A stretch of DNA of 57,713 bases. Source: a virus. The stretch lies in the IMG/VR virus record IMGVR_UViG_3300027865_000010, positions 1-57,713 of that record. One strand, written 5' to 3'. Of this stretch, positions 1 to 8,776 are shown piece after piece. The notes under the pieces are model-generated. The model was given only the letters and a program-made list of their open reading frames with translations, did no database searches and was not told the DNA's origin. Both the position numbers and the translations under genes were made by a program. Within the stretch, counting starts at the first letter, position 1, and each line of letters starts with the position of its first letter.

Positions 1-18
1 GAGATCGAGCTTGACCGT

Positions 19-672
19 GTGAGCATTACTGCAGCCATACGGCATTTCGAAGAGGTCATGGGCAGCGTCACTGGTGGCATACACGCCAACGCGCACGCCG
101 TCAACGACGATTCAATTCGTGCCAGCTTCACAGAGTGGTGTCAGCACTGTGTTGCTACCAGCGGCCGCTCCATGTCAATGGTCCGCAACATCGTACGCGG
201 CTCTGTAGGCATTACGCCCGATTTGCGTTTGCAGACCACATTGCAGGACATGATTTCAACTGACACGCAACGCTCGGACCGTGATCTCTCTAACACCACC
301 AACATGCTTGCAGCAGCGGTACACACCATCGAAACAGAGCAGACACACCGTGCGCGTTGTCGGCAGTTTATCGGCATCCTGGGTTTCCTTATACGCGCCG
401 GCGATGCAGTATTTGACGCCAGGTTGCGTAATGCTCTGGCATCCTACTGCCACAGTCGACGCCTGGGTATACCGTACACGGAGCTGAAAGAGTACTTGCA
501 GGAGCACTACGCGGTTGAAACATCGGTAATCGAGATCAGGGACGCCCTGCGCACCCTACGTGAACGGCCCTGGGAGACAGCAGAGCCAACAACAGCACCC
601 GCTACAACGGAAAGACAACCACGCCGTATCCGCTTACGGGAGCGGTCAGACACAGAAGAGCCAGCAACCTAG
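19..672 (+). CDS. Hypothetical protein with RR-x-R-x-R tail motif
   Basis: Soluble, mostly helical-looking 217-residue protein that I do not recognise. The frame is open to the left edge of the window, so the GTG at 19 may not be the true start and the gene may be 5'-partial; there is no good ribosome site before it. The last ~25 residues are a Thr/Pro/Glu-rich linker holding the motif RRIRLR (about residues 202-207), which recurs near the ends of six other proteins here. It lies 44 bases upstream of the AAA+ ATPase gene and reads in the same direction. Confidence 0.75.
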   Translation: MSITAAIRHFEEVMGSVTGGIHANAHAVNDDSIRASFTEWCQHCVATSGRSMSMVRNIVRGSVGITPDLRLQTTLQDMISTDTQRSDRDLSNTTNMLAAAVHTIETEQTHRARCRQFIGILGFLIRAGDAVFDARLRNALASYCHSRRLGIPYTELKEYLQEHYAVETSVIEIRDALRTLRERPWETAEPTTAPATTERQPRRIRLRERSDTEEPAT

Positions 673-689
673 CCGGCATAACACTCAGA

Positions 690-705
690 TAAGAGGCGCA
701 TGCCT
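690..705 (+). repeat. 16-base repeat TAAGAGGCGCATGCCT, copy 1
   Basis: Sits in the leader of the AAA+ ATPase gene, just before its ribosome site. It can form a short hairpin (AGGC, GCAT loop, GCCT). An identical 16-base copy lies at 21143-21158 in the odd tRNA region. Function unknown. Confidence 0.55.
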
Positions 706-716
706 CAGGAGTAGCA

Positions 717-2417
717 ATGGCAACGTTTAGCCAAACGTTTATGGACAAAATCGACAGTGGGTCTACGATCATTTGGGTTTACCTGAATGGCGACGAGGGC
801 CGCGCAGAGCGGCAGATCAAGCAGCTTGTGGAGATCTACAACAAGCAAGCCGACAATGACCTCCAGTGGCACAGCTGGAACAACGTCGCTGGCGCAACGT
901 GGGACAGCAAGGTACTTGATCCGCAGATGGCGCTGCTGCAGTGCCGAGACCAGATCGGCGGTAACGCCCTGATCCTCATGAAGGATCTGCACAAGTACCT
1001 CAACGGAGAGGGCCCCAAAAACCTGTCATTGCGGCGGGCACTCTCTGAGCTCTGCACTACGCATGCGCTGTGCAACGACAAGCAGACACGCGTGATCTGC
1101 TTGCTGTCCGATACCCCGACGCCGCACCCCTGCATTGCAGAGTACTGCGATGTCATCGACTACGACCTGCCGACTTACGACGAGATGGAGGTCGACGTGG
1201 TCGACTTCATCCTCGACTCCGTCAAGAAGGGCAACAAGGGCAAGAAGGCGGCGAAGTGCGCGCCGGAGCTGAAAGAGAAGGTCGTACGGTCGCTGCTCGG
1301 TACCACTGCTGAGGAAGCTGCGCGTATCTTTGCCTTCGCTGTTGCGACGTGCGGCGGCCTCAACGACGGGGTCCTGAACGTCATCGCAGCCGAGAAGGCC
1401 AAAGTGATCCGCAAGATCGACGGCTTGAGGTTCATCCCGAATGAACACATCCCGGATGTCGAGACTGTAGGCGGCTTCAGCAGATTTCTTGAGTGGCTGA
1501 GGCGCCGTGCCCGTGCGTACACGCGGCACGCTCGCACCGTGAAACTCTCGCTGCCGCGGGGAGCCGTACTCATCGGCCCACCAGGCACGGGCAAGACGCA
1601 TGTCGCAAAGACAGCGGCCAAAGCGTTGGGACTGGACCTGGTTCTGCTTGACATCGGTTCCATGTTCGATAAGTATGTCGGCGGATCCGAGGCGAAGATC
1701 AGGGACGCCCTGGCGATGGTGAAAGCCATGCCGAATGCGTTTCTCATGGTGGACGAGATCGACAAGTCGTTCGGCGGCGCCCACGAAGGGCAAGCCGCGG
1801 ACAGTGGTGTAGCCTCCCGCGTATTGAGCTACTTCTTGAACTGGCTCAGCGAACGGGACATGGGCAGCGACGAAAACCGGACATTCGTCATGGTGACGAT
1901 GAACCGGACCGCCGGCGTGCCCGAAGAGTTGCTACGTCCTGGCCGTTTCGATCGAGTATGGTCGACCGATCTGCCAACCCCGGATGAGCGTGCGGAGATC
2001 CTGAAGATTCATCTCAGGCTGCAGCACTGCGAGCCCGACAACTACGACAAGCACCTGAAGCGCGTGGTCACCAAGACCAACGAGTACACAGGGGCTGAGC
2101 TGGAGGAGACTGTCATTTCTGCCCGTAACGACGCCTATGACGACAGAATGTCCGCATGGGAAGACAAGGGCAAGAAGGGCACACCCCCAGGTATCGCTGA
2201 TATCGAGCCAACGATTGAGGAGCTGATGGCGGCCGCGGCAGAAATTTCGCCGGTCTCCCGTCTCAACGTCGAATCGGTCACCGCCATCCGAAAGTTCTGC
2301 CAGGAGAATACCTACCCCGTGAACGGGGAGCGCCTGCAGAATACCACCAAGTCACGTGCAGCCCGCGGAGTCAGTACTCGACGCAGCGCTGCCAAGAGTG
2401 ATCCAGCAAACAACTAG
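717..2417 (+). CDS. AAA+ ATPase, Ycf46-like
   Basis: The C-terminal half is a clear AAA+ module: Walker A GPPGTGKT at residues 287-294, Walker B LMVDEID at about 343-349, then the second region of homology with the arginine-finger segment LLRPGRFDR. The N-terminal ~250 residues resemble Ycf46 proteins (a degenerate ATPase-like domain with the LKDLHKYL segment). The next two genes are DUF1257-like and DUF2997-like; from memory these accompany Ycf46-type ATPases in cyanobacteria and some phages, which supports the call. Substrate unknown; probably an ATP-driven remodeller. Starts at ATG after CAGGAGTAGCA. Confidence 0.88.
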   Translation: MATFSQTFMDKIDSGSTIIWVYLNGDEGRAERQIKQLVEIYNKQADNDLQWHSWNNVAGATWDSKVLDPQMALLQCRDQIGGNALILMKDLHKYLNGEGPKNLSLRRALSELCTTHALCNDKQTRVICLLSDTPTPHPCIAEYCDVIDYDLPTYDEMEVDVVDFILDSVKKGNKGKKAAKCAPELKEKVVRSLLGTTAEEAARIFAFAVATCGGLNDGVLNVIAAEKAKVIRKIDGLRFIPNEHIPDVETVGGFSRFLEWLRRRARAYTRHARTVKLSLPRGAVLIGPPGTGKTHVAKTAAKALGLDLVLLDIGSMFDKYVGGSEAKIRDALAMVKAMPNAFLMVDEIDKSFGGAHEGQAADSGVASRVLSYFLNWLSERDMGSDENRTFVMVTMNRTAGVPEELLRPGRFDRVWSTDLPTPDERAEILKIHLRLQHCEPDNYDKHLKRVVTKTNEYTGAELEETVISARNDAYDDRMSAWEDKGKKGTPPGIADIEPTIEELMAAAAEISPVSRLNVESVTAIRKFCQENTYPVNGERLQNTTKSRAARGVSTRRSAAKSDPANN

Positions 2418-2425
2418 GAGATTTT

Positions 2426-2839
2426 GTGAGCCACACGACTCGCAGAAAGAGTGAGATCAAGGACGCAGATGCGCTGAAGAAGGCCGTCAAGCGTATACCA
2501 GGCGCCAGCTACCTCGGTATCGGCAAGGGTAAGGGCTCGGTCAGGGGCACCGGACACCAGGTCCAGCTGCCTGAATGGCACTACCCGGTGACCATCAACC
2601 AGGAGACCGGCGAGTGCACCTTTGACAACTACGGCGGCCGCTGGGGCGACGAGAAGCATCTCGACTCGCTCAAGCAAGGCTATGCCGTAGAGGCCGCCAA
2701 GGCCATGGCCGAAGCCAGGGACCTCGACTTCGAGGAGACCCAGCTTGCCGACGGTTCGATTAAGTGTGTGATCCCGCTGGGCGGCGATTACGAGGTCAGT
2801 GGAGATAGCACCTGCAGCGACGGATGGGGCGGCGTCTAG
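2426..2839 (+). CDS. DUF1257-like (Ycf35-like) protein
   Basis: 137 residues starting at GTG, with AGGAG overlapping the stop codon of the ATPase gene, so translation is probably coupled. The N-terminus (MSHTTRRKSEIKDADALKKA) matches the start pattern I know for DUF1257/Ycf35, followed by a Tyr-Gly-Gly-rich core. Function unknown in the family; the fixed neighbourhood with a Ycf46-like ATPase suggests one functional unit. Confidence 0.8.
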   Translation: MSHTTRRKSEIKDADALKKAVKRIPGASYLGIGKGKGSVRGTGHQVQLPEWHYPVTINQETGECTFDNYGGRWGDEKHLDSLKQGYAVEAAKAMAEARDLDFEETQLADGSIKCVIPLGGDYEVSGDSTCSDGWGGV

Positions 2840-2846
2840 CCCAATC

Positions 2847-2862
2847 TTGTTCAGCTGAACAG
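2847..2862. promoter_or_regulatory. Palindrome TTGTTC-AGCT-GAACAG (site 1 of 6)
   Basis: Inverted repeat lying between the DUF1257-like and DUF2997-like genes, about 18 bases before the GTG start. It matches five other sites at 22581, 32410, 43789, 44909 and 49608. It could be an operator or an mRNA hairpin controlling translation of the next gene. Confidence 0.6.
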
Positions 2863-2880
2863 AATCAGGAGAACGACCTC

Positions 2881-3084
2881 GTGGCATCTGAGCAACGAAT
2901 CGAAATCACTGTGAAGCCTAACGGCGAAACAGAGACACACGTAATCGGTGTAGCCGGCGGCAAGTGCCGGACCATCTCGGCTGCGTTTGAGGGCTGCTTC
3001 GGCGCCGTCATCGCATCGAATGATACGCAAGAGGCCTATGAGCCACCCGAGCAGGTGGAGATCAAGGCCGAGCAACAGCAATGA
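2881..3084 (+). CDS. DUF2997-like protein
   Basis: 67 residues from GTG preceded by AGGAG. The pattern I-E-I-T-V-K-P-N-G, then V-x-G-x-x-G-x-x-C and a closing negatively charged tail fits DUF2997, a small protein normally found with DUF1257 and the Ycf46-like ATPase. A longer open frame extends back to 2824, but the ribosome site supports 2881. Third member of the module. Confidence 0.75.
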   Translation: MASEQRIEITVKPNGETETHVIGVAGGKCRTISAAFEGCFGAVIASNDTQEAYEPPEQVEIKAEQQQ

Positions 3085-3179
3085 TCCGTCTGCTACAGTG
3101 GCTACTGGGCGTGTGCCTAGACCACAACGACGAGATCGTTGAAACCAAAGAGCTGCAGTCCGCATTCGCACAAGCGTAG
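3081..3179 (+). CDS. Small hypothetical protein (32 aa)
   Basis: Starts with an ATG overlapping the previous stop (ATGA), which favours coupled translation. It has a short hydrophobic N-terminus (MIRLLQWLLGVCLD) and an acidic/polar tail. No family recognised; the call rests on the overlap and position. Confidence 0.5.
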   Translation: MIRLLQWLLGVCLDHNDEIVETKELQSAFAQA

Positions 3180-3224
3180 TAAGAACTGCGGACGGGTGCA
3201 GCGCATTACAACGAGAGGAGCGAC

Positions 3225-3596
3225 ATGACGAGATCAGTTGAGCTGATCGTCGAGAAGGACGGATCTGCCAAACACCTGGTGGATCCGGCTTCCGAGGCCG
3301 TTGGCGCTGTCATCGGCCCGAAGGTCAAAACGTGGCGGAACTCGCATGTGGAAACCTGGTCGTCGCTGTCGCACGATGCGCGCGAATGGCTGGTACTCTA
3401 CGGCCATGTCAGCCGTACGTCGGACGAGCGGACGCGCTGCTTCAAGGACGATGAGGAGTTGACCAACCACTGGTGGGCAGACATGCTCCCGGTGGGTGGC
3501 GCAGTATTGGGCCCGTATGTCAGCCACGCAGCAGCTATAATAGCCGAGCGTGACTGGCTAGGAGCCCATAACCTTCCGGAGCCTATTGGCAGTTAA
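3225..3596 (+). CDS. Hypothetical protein (123 aa)
   Basis: Strong ribosome site (GAGAGGAGCGAC before ATG). The protein begins with a beta-like segment (TRSVELIVEKDG) reminiscent of the DUF2997 start, followed by a Trp-rich region. I do not recognise the family. Its last codons overlap the end of the convergent endonuclease gene by four bases. Confidence 0.75.
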   Translation: MTRSVELIVEKDGSAKHLVDPASEAVGAVIGPKVKTWRNSHVETWSSLSHDAREWLVLYGHVSRTSDERTRCFKDDEELTNHWWADMLPVGGAVLGPYVSHAAAIIAERDWLGAHNLPEPIGS

Positions 3597-4069
3597 GCGT
3601 GTTTTTCCAGGTAGTCTGCGGCTGCGCGCAGGATGGCCGGACTCTCTTGCCCGTAACCTAACAGCGAGTTGCAACGGTAACACAGCAATGCTCGCAGCTG
3701 TGACGTAGTATGGTTATGGTCCACTGCAAGGCGACGAGGCCTGCTGGCATAAGTAGCTGTTTCGGGTTGGTTACAGATGGCGCACTTATGGTGCTGATCC
3801 TGTGCCAACTTCTCATAGGCTTCGACGGTAAGGCCATACTGCTTTAGCATCGATTTACGTCCGGATAGTCGCTTTTCGGCGGGATCGCGAGGGGCGCGTG
3901 CTGCATTATACTGCCGGCGCCGTTCGGGGCGCCTTTCGAAAAATGCACGTGAGTACTCCCGTTTACAGTCACGGCAGTAGTATGCAAGGCCGTCGGGGCT
4001 CCGACGGTCTCGCGTAAAGTATTTCAGTTGCCGCCGCCGGTGGCAACGTCGACATAACTTGGTAGTCAT
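3593..4069 (-). CDS. Endonuclease VII-like HNH nuclease
   Basis: 158 residues on the minus strand from an ATG preceded by AAAGGA. Zinc cysteines are visible: CRRCHRRR and CRDCKREY near the N-terminus, CAICNQPE in the middle, then the catalytic VDHNHTT and LLCYRCN, the hallmark of the recombination endonuclease VII family (T4 gp49-like). These resolve DNA junctions in phages but many copies behave as mobile elements. It is alone on the opposite strand between unrelated genes, so a mobile insertion is likely. Confidence 0.9.
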   Translation of the reverse strand: MTTKLCRRCHRRRQLKYFTRDRRSPDGLAYYCRDCKREYSRAFFERRPERRRQYNAARAPRDPAEKRLSGRKSMLKQYGLTVEAYEKLAQDQHHKCAICNQPETATYASRPRRLAVDHNHTTSQLRALLCYRCNSLLGYGQESPAILRAAADYLEKHA

Positions 4070-4120
4070 GTGGCATCCTTTCTGTTGCATACATGCCACC
4101 ATGGCCTAGGAAATAATGCA

Positions 4121-5224
4121 ATGGCTGATGCTACAGACGCGCAGCTGCCACTACTGGAGAAAGTTACCCGTCATGTTTTCTTGGTCACACTCTCGATCAG
4201 TTGGCCCAAGATGACATACCAGATCGCAGATGCAGTCGTGGAGGTCGCAAACGGCGACGACACAACCGAGGAGATCGACAAGGAGTTTCGGAGTGATCCT
4301 CGGTGGACACTGATGCCCGCTACGTGGCGTAAGCGGATTGTCAACTGGGAAGGGCGCGCCCGTAAACTGCTGGATCAGGCGTCTGTGCGCTTTGAAGCGA
4401 AGGGTATCTCTGTCCTGCCCGTTGTGCGCGCTACTGAGGTCTTTGCTGGCCTCCAGAAGATGCGTACCGAGATGGAAACAATCCGCGATGAGTTCGTTGC
4501 GGAGTACACCGAAATCTTGGCACAGCTGAAGGACCGCCTGAGCGATGCACTGTATAAGAAGGCAGCGAAGCGGCTGCCCGCTGCTGACGAGGTCGCTGAA
4601 AAGTTCAGCATCGTCTGGGCGATCATCCCGATGGGTGGCCCTGGAAACATCCGCAGCGACGACCTTGACGTGCTCGAGTTGACGATCCGCGCGCTCAGCA
4701 TAGACGCTGAAAGCGAGGAAACTGTAGCAGCGGCGCTGGAGATCCTCGAGAAGGCGCGTACCCAGGTGGAGACGCGTGAGCTCACGGATGAGCAAGCTGC
4801 TGAGCTGGTCACTGAGGCCCATGATCAGATGCACAAGTTTACGCAGCGGATGCTTGACGACATGTCCAAGGAGCCGCGTGAAATGCTGTGCAAAGCGGCA
4901 GACAACCTGCTAGAGGCGCTGCAAGACACAAACCGTGTCGTGCGTAACGGCACGCTGGAGCAGGTGCGCCGCGCCTTTGAGATGGTTGAGGGCTTTGCTT
5001 TTCTTACCGGACCGGAGCTAGTCAAGCGCATCGGCAAGTGCCGTAAGCGCCTAGACGCCGTCACACCGCAGCAACTCAACTCTGATGCGGAGGTAGGCGC
5101 AAGACTGGCTGCCGGCTTACGTGGCGTACGCGACGAAGCTGCTGACGTCAAAGCAGCAGCCACAGCCGTACGCCGTTTCCGTGGTATCCGTATCAGGAGA
5201 CGCGCAAATGCAGATGGTGACTAA
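4121..5224 (+). CDS. Helical phage protein with RGIRIRRR tail
   Basis: 367 residues, almost entirely helical with charged repeats; possibly a DUF3150-type phage protein, but I am not sure. I chose ATG 4121 (AGGA upstream) rather than the earlier frame opening, which runs into the divergent endonuclease gene. The C-terminus ends in an Arg-rich RGIRIRRR motif like that of six other proteins here. The two membrane-protein genes follow, the first overlapping its end. Confidence 0.8.
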   Translation: MADATDAQLPLLEKVTRHVFLVTLSISWPKMTYQIADAVVEVANGDDTTEEIDKEFRSDPRWTLMPATWRKRIVNWEGRARKLLDQASVRFEAKGISVLPVVRATEVFAGLQKMRTEMETIRDEFVAEYTEILAQLKDRLSDALYKKAAKRLPAADEVAEKFSIVWAIIPMGGPGNIRSDDLDVLELTIRALSIDAESEETVAAALEILEKARTQVETRELTDEQAAELVTEAHDQMHKFTQRMLDDMSKEPREMLCKAADNLLEALQDTNRVVRNGTLEQVRRAFEMVEGFAFLTGPELVKRIGKCRKRLDAVTPQQLNSDAEVGARLAAGLRGVRDEAADVKAAATAVRRFRGIRIRRRANADGD

Positions 5225-5500
5225 CGCCGACGTAATTGGGTTGCTCTTTGTAGGCTTTTCGTTGGCGCCTTCGTAGCGCTGATAGCGACACGCGTATCGA
5301 TGCACCTCCGGCTGCGTAAAGCGGCAGCCACAGCCGCAAAGCTGGAGCGCTTATTCGAGAAACGCCAGGCTATCCTCGGCCAACGCATCGCTGCGATTGA
5401 AGAGGACGTACAGGCGGCAGCCGTACAAGTGCGCGCAATGTTGCATGCGCATCAACAAAAACCACCTACAACGGAGGCACAAGATGCGACTAGTAACTGA
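5208..5500 (+). CDS. Membrane protein requiring a -1 frameshift (or a lost T)
   Basis: ATG 5208 opens a 22-codon frame that stops at 5274-5276 partway through a membrane helix (VIGLLFVGF). The -1 frame continues the helix as VGAFVALIATRV and then a coiled region to 5500 with tail TTEAQDATSN. Joining the frames at the TTTT run near 5256-5259 gives one protein with an N-terminal membrane anchor, very like the next gene (start M-x-x-VT-x-x-D, tail TEAQD). Either programmed frameshifting or a sequencing or real one-base deletion explains this. Without the join, only a 66-residue piece from ATG 5300 would be made. Confidence 0.6.
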
Positions 5501-5834
5501 CTTCGACTTGATGTTGTTGCTCCTCGTTGGCTGCGTTATTGGCGGCATTTTGGGGTATATGCTGGCGAGCTTAGGTGTGCGCCACGCGAAACGACACGCC
5601 AGCGAAATCCTACGGCGGACACAGCGCGCACTCGCGACCGCCCGTGCCGAACTCGAGCTCATGGAGCACGCTGCCGGTGATAAGCAAGGAGCTGTGTTGG
5701 GTACGATCTGCGCACCAGATTGCTTGTGCGATCGCTGTGCGGGAGAAAAACTGCGGGTCCTGCGGCATATGCGTGAACGCCGTAAAGCGCGTATGCCACA
5801 ACCGACGGAGGCACAAGATGGCGCACCAGCTTGA
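5484..5834 (+). CDS. Membrane-anchored protein, tandem relative of the 5208 gene
   Basis: 116 residues from ATG 5484, with ribosome sequence ACGGAGGCACAAG. One strong N-terminal membrane helix (LMLLLLVGCVIGGILGYMLA) is followed by a charged helix and a CAPDCLCDRC cysteine cluster. The N-terminus, membrane placement and TEAQD tail resemble the preceding gene, suggesting duplication. The two-gene arrangement, one anchored helix each, resembles spanin or paired envelope proteins, but nothing shows that function. Confidence 0.75.
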   Translation: MRLVTDFDLMLLLLVGCVIGGILGYMLASLGVRHAKRHASEILRRTQRALATARAELELMEHAAGDKQGAVLGTICAPDCLCDRCAGEKLRVLRHMRERRKARMPQPTEAQDGAPA

Positions 5835-6198
5835 ATGGACTTTCCGTAACGGCAAGAAGTATGCTGCGGGAAGTCCGCAGGGCCGCGGTCGTGACCCCTC
5901 TAAGGTCAAGGAGACAACCTCGTCAAACGGGTTGACTAAGTACCTGACCATCCTGTGGTCCGACGGTGTTCTGACCTGCGACTGCCGCGGCTGGGCCATT
6001 CGGAAGAAGCACAAGGACGGCACACCCAAACCGCGGATATGTAGGCACTGTACGGAGTCATTGGCCGTAGAGTACGCCGACATGACACCCGTAGATGACT
6101 TCGTGCCTGCGCCGACTTCCTGGTTGCAGGCTAAGCGGCCACAGCTCGACTTCAGTGAGCGACAGCCACGTAGAGTCCACATCAGGAGACGTTCCTAA
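5818..6198 (+). CDS. SWIM-like zinc-binding protein with RRVHIR tail
   Basis: 126 residues. The central LTCDCRGW...RICRHC segment has the CxC...CxxxC/H spacing of SWIM-type zinc fingers, which bind DNA or protein. The C-terminus QPRRVHIRRRS carries the tail motif seen in other proteins here. ATG 5818 overlaps the previous gene and is preceded by ACGGAGGCACAAG, an almost exact copy of the ribosome site of the gene before. Confidence 0.78.
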   Translation: MAHQLEWTFRNGKKYAAGSPQGRGRDPSKVKETTSSNGLTKYLTILWSDGVLTCDCRGWAIRKKHKDGTPKPRICRHCTESLAVEYADMTPVDDFVPAPTSWLQAKRPQLDFSERQPRRVHIRRRS

Positions 6199-6303
6199 CG
6201 AAGACTCGACCCTAAGAACCTGAACCTCGACTGCTACTTGATTTTTGAGGGGTGATGCCGAAGCCGCGGGCTTAGGCGTGCCTCTGACCAGTAGCAAAGA
6301 GGT
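6199..6303. other. Intergenic gap before the Gp88-like gene
   Basis: About 100 bases with no open frame I would support. Contains the hairpin-like CCGAAGCCGCGGGCTTAGG and a GATTTTTGAGG stretch; a terminator or promoter is possible but not clear. Confidence 0.3.
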
Positions 6304-7020
6304 ATGATGTTACAACGAGGTAACACCAAGCTCGGAAACATGCACACCTTCTCCCTGCCAGCACACACGAGCTGCCCGGGAGAAACAGAGGCATGTGCGT
6401 CTGTCTGCTATGCCACAAAGGGCTTCTTCCACATGTGTACAGTGAAGGCGAGTCATCGCCGCAACTTCACACTGTCGAAGCAGTCGAGTTTTGTGCCGCA
6501 GATGGTTGCTGAGATCAAGCAGCAAAAGGTAAAGGTTCTTAGGGTCCATGTCAGTGGCGATCTCTACAGTGCGGCTTACATCCGCAAGTGGGTACGGATC
6601 GCCAAGCAGTGTCCGGGTGCAACATTCTTCTTGTTTACCCGCTCATGGCGCATACCGCGAATGGTAGCAGCGCTACGCGATTTATCGCAACTGCCTAACG
6701 TACGCTTGTGGTGGTCAGCAGATAAGGATACGCATAGCCAGGATGGCGCACCGCCGGTGTGGCCTAGCATACGCGTAGCCTTCCTGCAGCTGGAACACGA
6801 TGACAGTGTTCCAGCCTATACTGATCTGGTCTTCCGCAACAAGCGTGACACCATAACGAAATTTGTAGCCGGGAGGCTAGTATGTCCAGGGGAGAACGGG
6901 AAAAGCTACAAGCCGAAGATGCAGTGCAGCCGGTGCCGCTTGTGCGCCAGCGCGCGGTCAGTCCCACGGGCATCGATGAGGTCACCGCGCAGCTCCGCAG
7001 CAAGTACCGTGCCCGGCTAG
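6304..7020 (+). CDS. Gp88-like protein
   Basis: Begins NTKLGNMHTFSLPAHTSCPG, then C-x-x-x-CYA, R-x-H-x-SGDLYS and a final CPGEN...CSRCRLC cluster: the arrangement of the phage Gene 88 family (conserved Cys/His, function unknown; possibly metal-dependent). The family normally ends soon after the last cysteines (about position 6955); the remaining ~20 residues overlap the next gene and may be meaningless read-through. Confidence 0.85.
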   Translation: MMLQRGNTKLGNMHTFSLPAHTSCPGETEACASVCYATKGFFHMCTVKASHRRNFTLSKQSSFVPQMVAEIKQQKVKVLRVHVSGDLYSAAYIRKWVRIAKQCPGATFFLFTRSWRIPRMVAALRDLSQLPNVRLWWSADKDTHSQDGAPPVWPSIRVAFLQLEHDDSVPAYTDLVFRNKRDTITKFVAGRLVCPGENGKSYKPKMQCSRCRLCASARSVPRASMRSPRSSAASTVPG

Positions 7021-7796
7021 TAGACGAGCCCAGCGCGCTCGAGTTGATTACGCCGTGTCGCGGTATCACGTCAGAGGGGATGGGCGTAAAGGCCAGAGAG
7101 CAAGAGCTAGGGCGCCTGCAAGACTACGAGCGTCGGCATCCACGGTATCCGTGTCCGCCAGGAGACGGTGCGTATCGTGTAGCCTGCACGGACAAGGAGG
7201 AGTATCTAAGCTCTTCGCGATTTGCGACTGGGCAAGGAATTCTTTGCCATCCGTATACGGCTACGTCAGGCATGCTTACGCCGCTCATGCTGCTACTTCT
7301 GCCTGAAGACGAGCTGACATACAGCATAACCGGGCGCTGGCACGGCATGAAGCTGATGAGCGGATGGCAGCACGGGACTCGCAATTACGGATACGTGAAT
7401 GGGAAGGCCGTCAACATCTACACGCATATCGGGCATACTTGCAAAGACATCAGCCACGAGGTATGCACGGAGATGGAACGCAACTGGCCGACGTTCATGC
7501 GCGTAGATGGCGCAGTTGACTTCCGTAATCTGGTTGCTACTGTACAACCCACACCTGGCAACGACTTCACGCATGTGACTGTCGACAATTTGTGGCAGCT
7601 GCGTGAGCGTTGCAAACGCCTGGGCAAGCCAACGTGGACACGGTTGCGGCAGTGGTTGCTCAGGCGGAAACTAACTAACATTGCGCGACGCGCCCTGGGT
7701 GGGCGGCCACAGCGACGAAAACGTAAGTTGCAGGCAGGCGGGCGCGCACTACGACGAATCAAGACGGACAGGCATAACCCTGACGTCAAAACGTAA
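6882..7796 (+). CDS. Hypothetical protein with basic C-terminus
   Basis: Up to 304 residues. The start is uncertain because the frame overlaps the Gp88-like gene by 139 bases; a GTG near 6930-6940 or the ATG at 7080 are alternatives. The middle has scattered Cys/His (HIGHTCKDISHEVC) and the last ~45 residues are very Arg/Lys-rich (RRALGGRPQRRKRK), suggesting nucleic-acid binding. Family not recognised. Confidence 0.7.
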   Translation: MSRGEREKLQAEDAVQPVPLVRQRAVSPTGIDEVTAQLRSKYRARLVDEPSALELITPCRGITSEGMGVKAREQELGRLQDYERRHPRYPCPPGDGAYRVACTDKEEYLSSSRFATGQGILCHPYTATSGMLTPLMLLLLPEDELTYSITGRWHGMKLMSGWQHGTRNYGYVNGKAVNIYTHIGHTCKDISHEVCTEMERNWPTFMRVDGAVDFRNLVATVQPTPGNDFTHVTVDNLWQLRERCKRLGKPTWTRLRQWLLRRKLTNIARRALGGRPQRRKRKLQAGGRALRRIKTDRHNPDVKT

Positions 7797-7849
7797 TTCG
7801 GCTCAGCGGTTGTAAGCAACCGTGCAGATGCCACTTCAAGGAGACACAG

Positions 7850-8776
7850 TTGACACTACAAGAGCTTCAAACAGCGTTCAATGCTGCGTGTGTGCATTCC
7901 GGGTCACGATCCGCGTACATACAAGCCAGTAAGCAGGCGATGAGTTCACTGCGTGACCTCGTACTAAACGGTCACGTCTACATGCGGTACGTGGTACAGA
8001 TTGGCTCACGCCATGACGGCACCCCGATCCTTACGCTGCGGTCGCAGCAAGCAGGCCTTACTGGCCGGTTGGCCGGTCTTGGCCTGGCGTTCTTCCTGCC
8101 TGACGGCACACTATGCGCTGGCGGCGCCTACTGCAACGAGATGGATCGGTGGAACAGATACATCGGTCAGGCGCGTGCACTCCGCACAGCCGTAGAGGTC
8201 CCACGCGATTTCGCCGAAGATCTCCACGAACTGCCGATCCCGACCTACATGCGGCCAAATGCGTCGTTAGCTACGCAGCGCAAGGCAGAGCCCCCGTGGG
8301 ATTTCATATGCGGCAAGCGGCGCGGCTGCGCGCACGAGCTACCTGTAACCGGTACGCGTTGTTCGACCTGTAGGCGTCGCCTTTGGGTCCCACGTTTCCC
8401 GTACTACAGCCAGCCAGCTGTGCTTCACAGCATCCGCAACGCCATCTGGTTCGACAACCGCGAGTCACGCGTCAACGACGTGGTAATCGCTGCGGTCGAT
8501 CAGCATGTTGCCAAGATGGCACCAGCTGTGCCGCTACAGGCAGCGCTTCCGTTGGAACACCAGCCGACCCGCGAAAGTGTAGCAGCAAGCATTGCTGCGC
8601 GGCCTGCGCTACCACATGACAAGGCAACAGTGCAAGCGGCAATGGACAGGATTGCGCGCGGTGATGCCATACTTGGACACCAGGCGCCGCAGCATGTGAT
8701 ACAGGAAGTCACAGCCGATCCAACGCTTACGACCATGGTTCCGGCCATACCCGGCGCCGAAGCCACCAATTCTTGA
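7850..8776 (+). CDS. Hypothetical zinc-binding protein
   Basis: 308 residues from TTG 7850, supported by AAGGAG eight bases upstream. A central CGKRRGCAHELPVTGTRCSTC segment looks like a zinc ribbon; the C-terminal third is Ala/Pro-rich and low in complexity. No family recognised. It is followed by a GC-rich hairpin. Confidence 0.75.
   Translation: MTLQELQTAFNAACVHSGSRSAYIQASKQAMSSLRDLVLNGHVYMRYVVQIGSRHDGTPILTLRSQQAGLTGRLAGLGLAFFLPDGTLCAGGAYCNEMDRWNRYIGQARALRTAVEVPRDFAEDLHELPIPTYMRPNASLATQRKAEPPWDFICGKRRGCAHELPVTGTRCSTCRRRLWVPRFPYYSQPAVLHSIRNAIWFDNRESRVNDVVIAAVDQHVAKMAPAVPLQAALPLEHQPTRESVAASIAARPALPHDKATVQAAMDRIARGDAILGHQAPQHVIQEVTADPTLTTMVPAIPGAEATNS

Noticed and set aside
1026-1793. Long minus-strand open frame inside the AAA+ gene
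   Set aside because: It is a shadow of a well-supported plus-strand gene: GC-rich codon structure gives long antisense frames; sequence shows no domain and no ribosome site.
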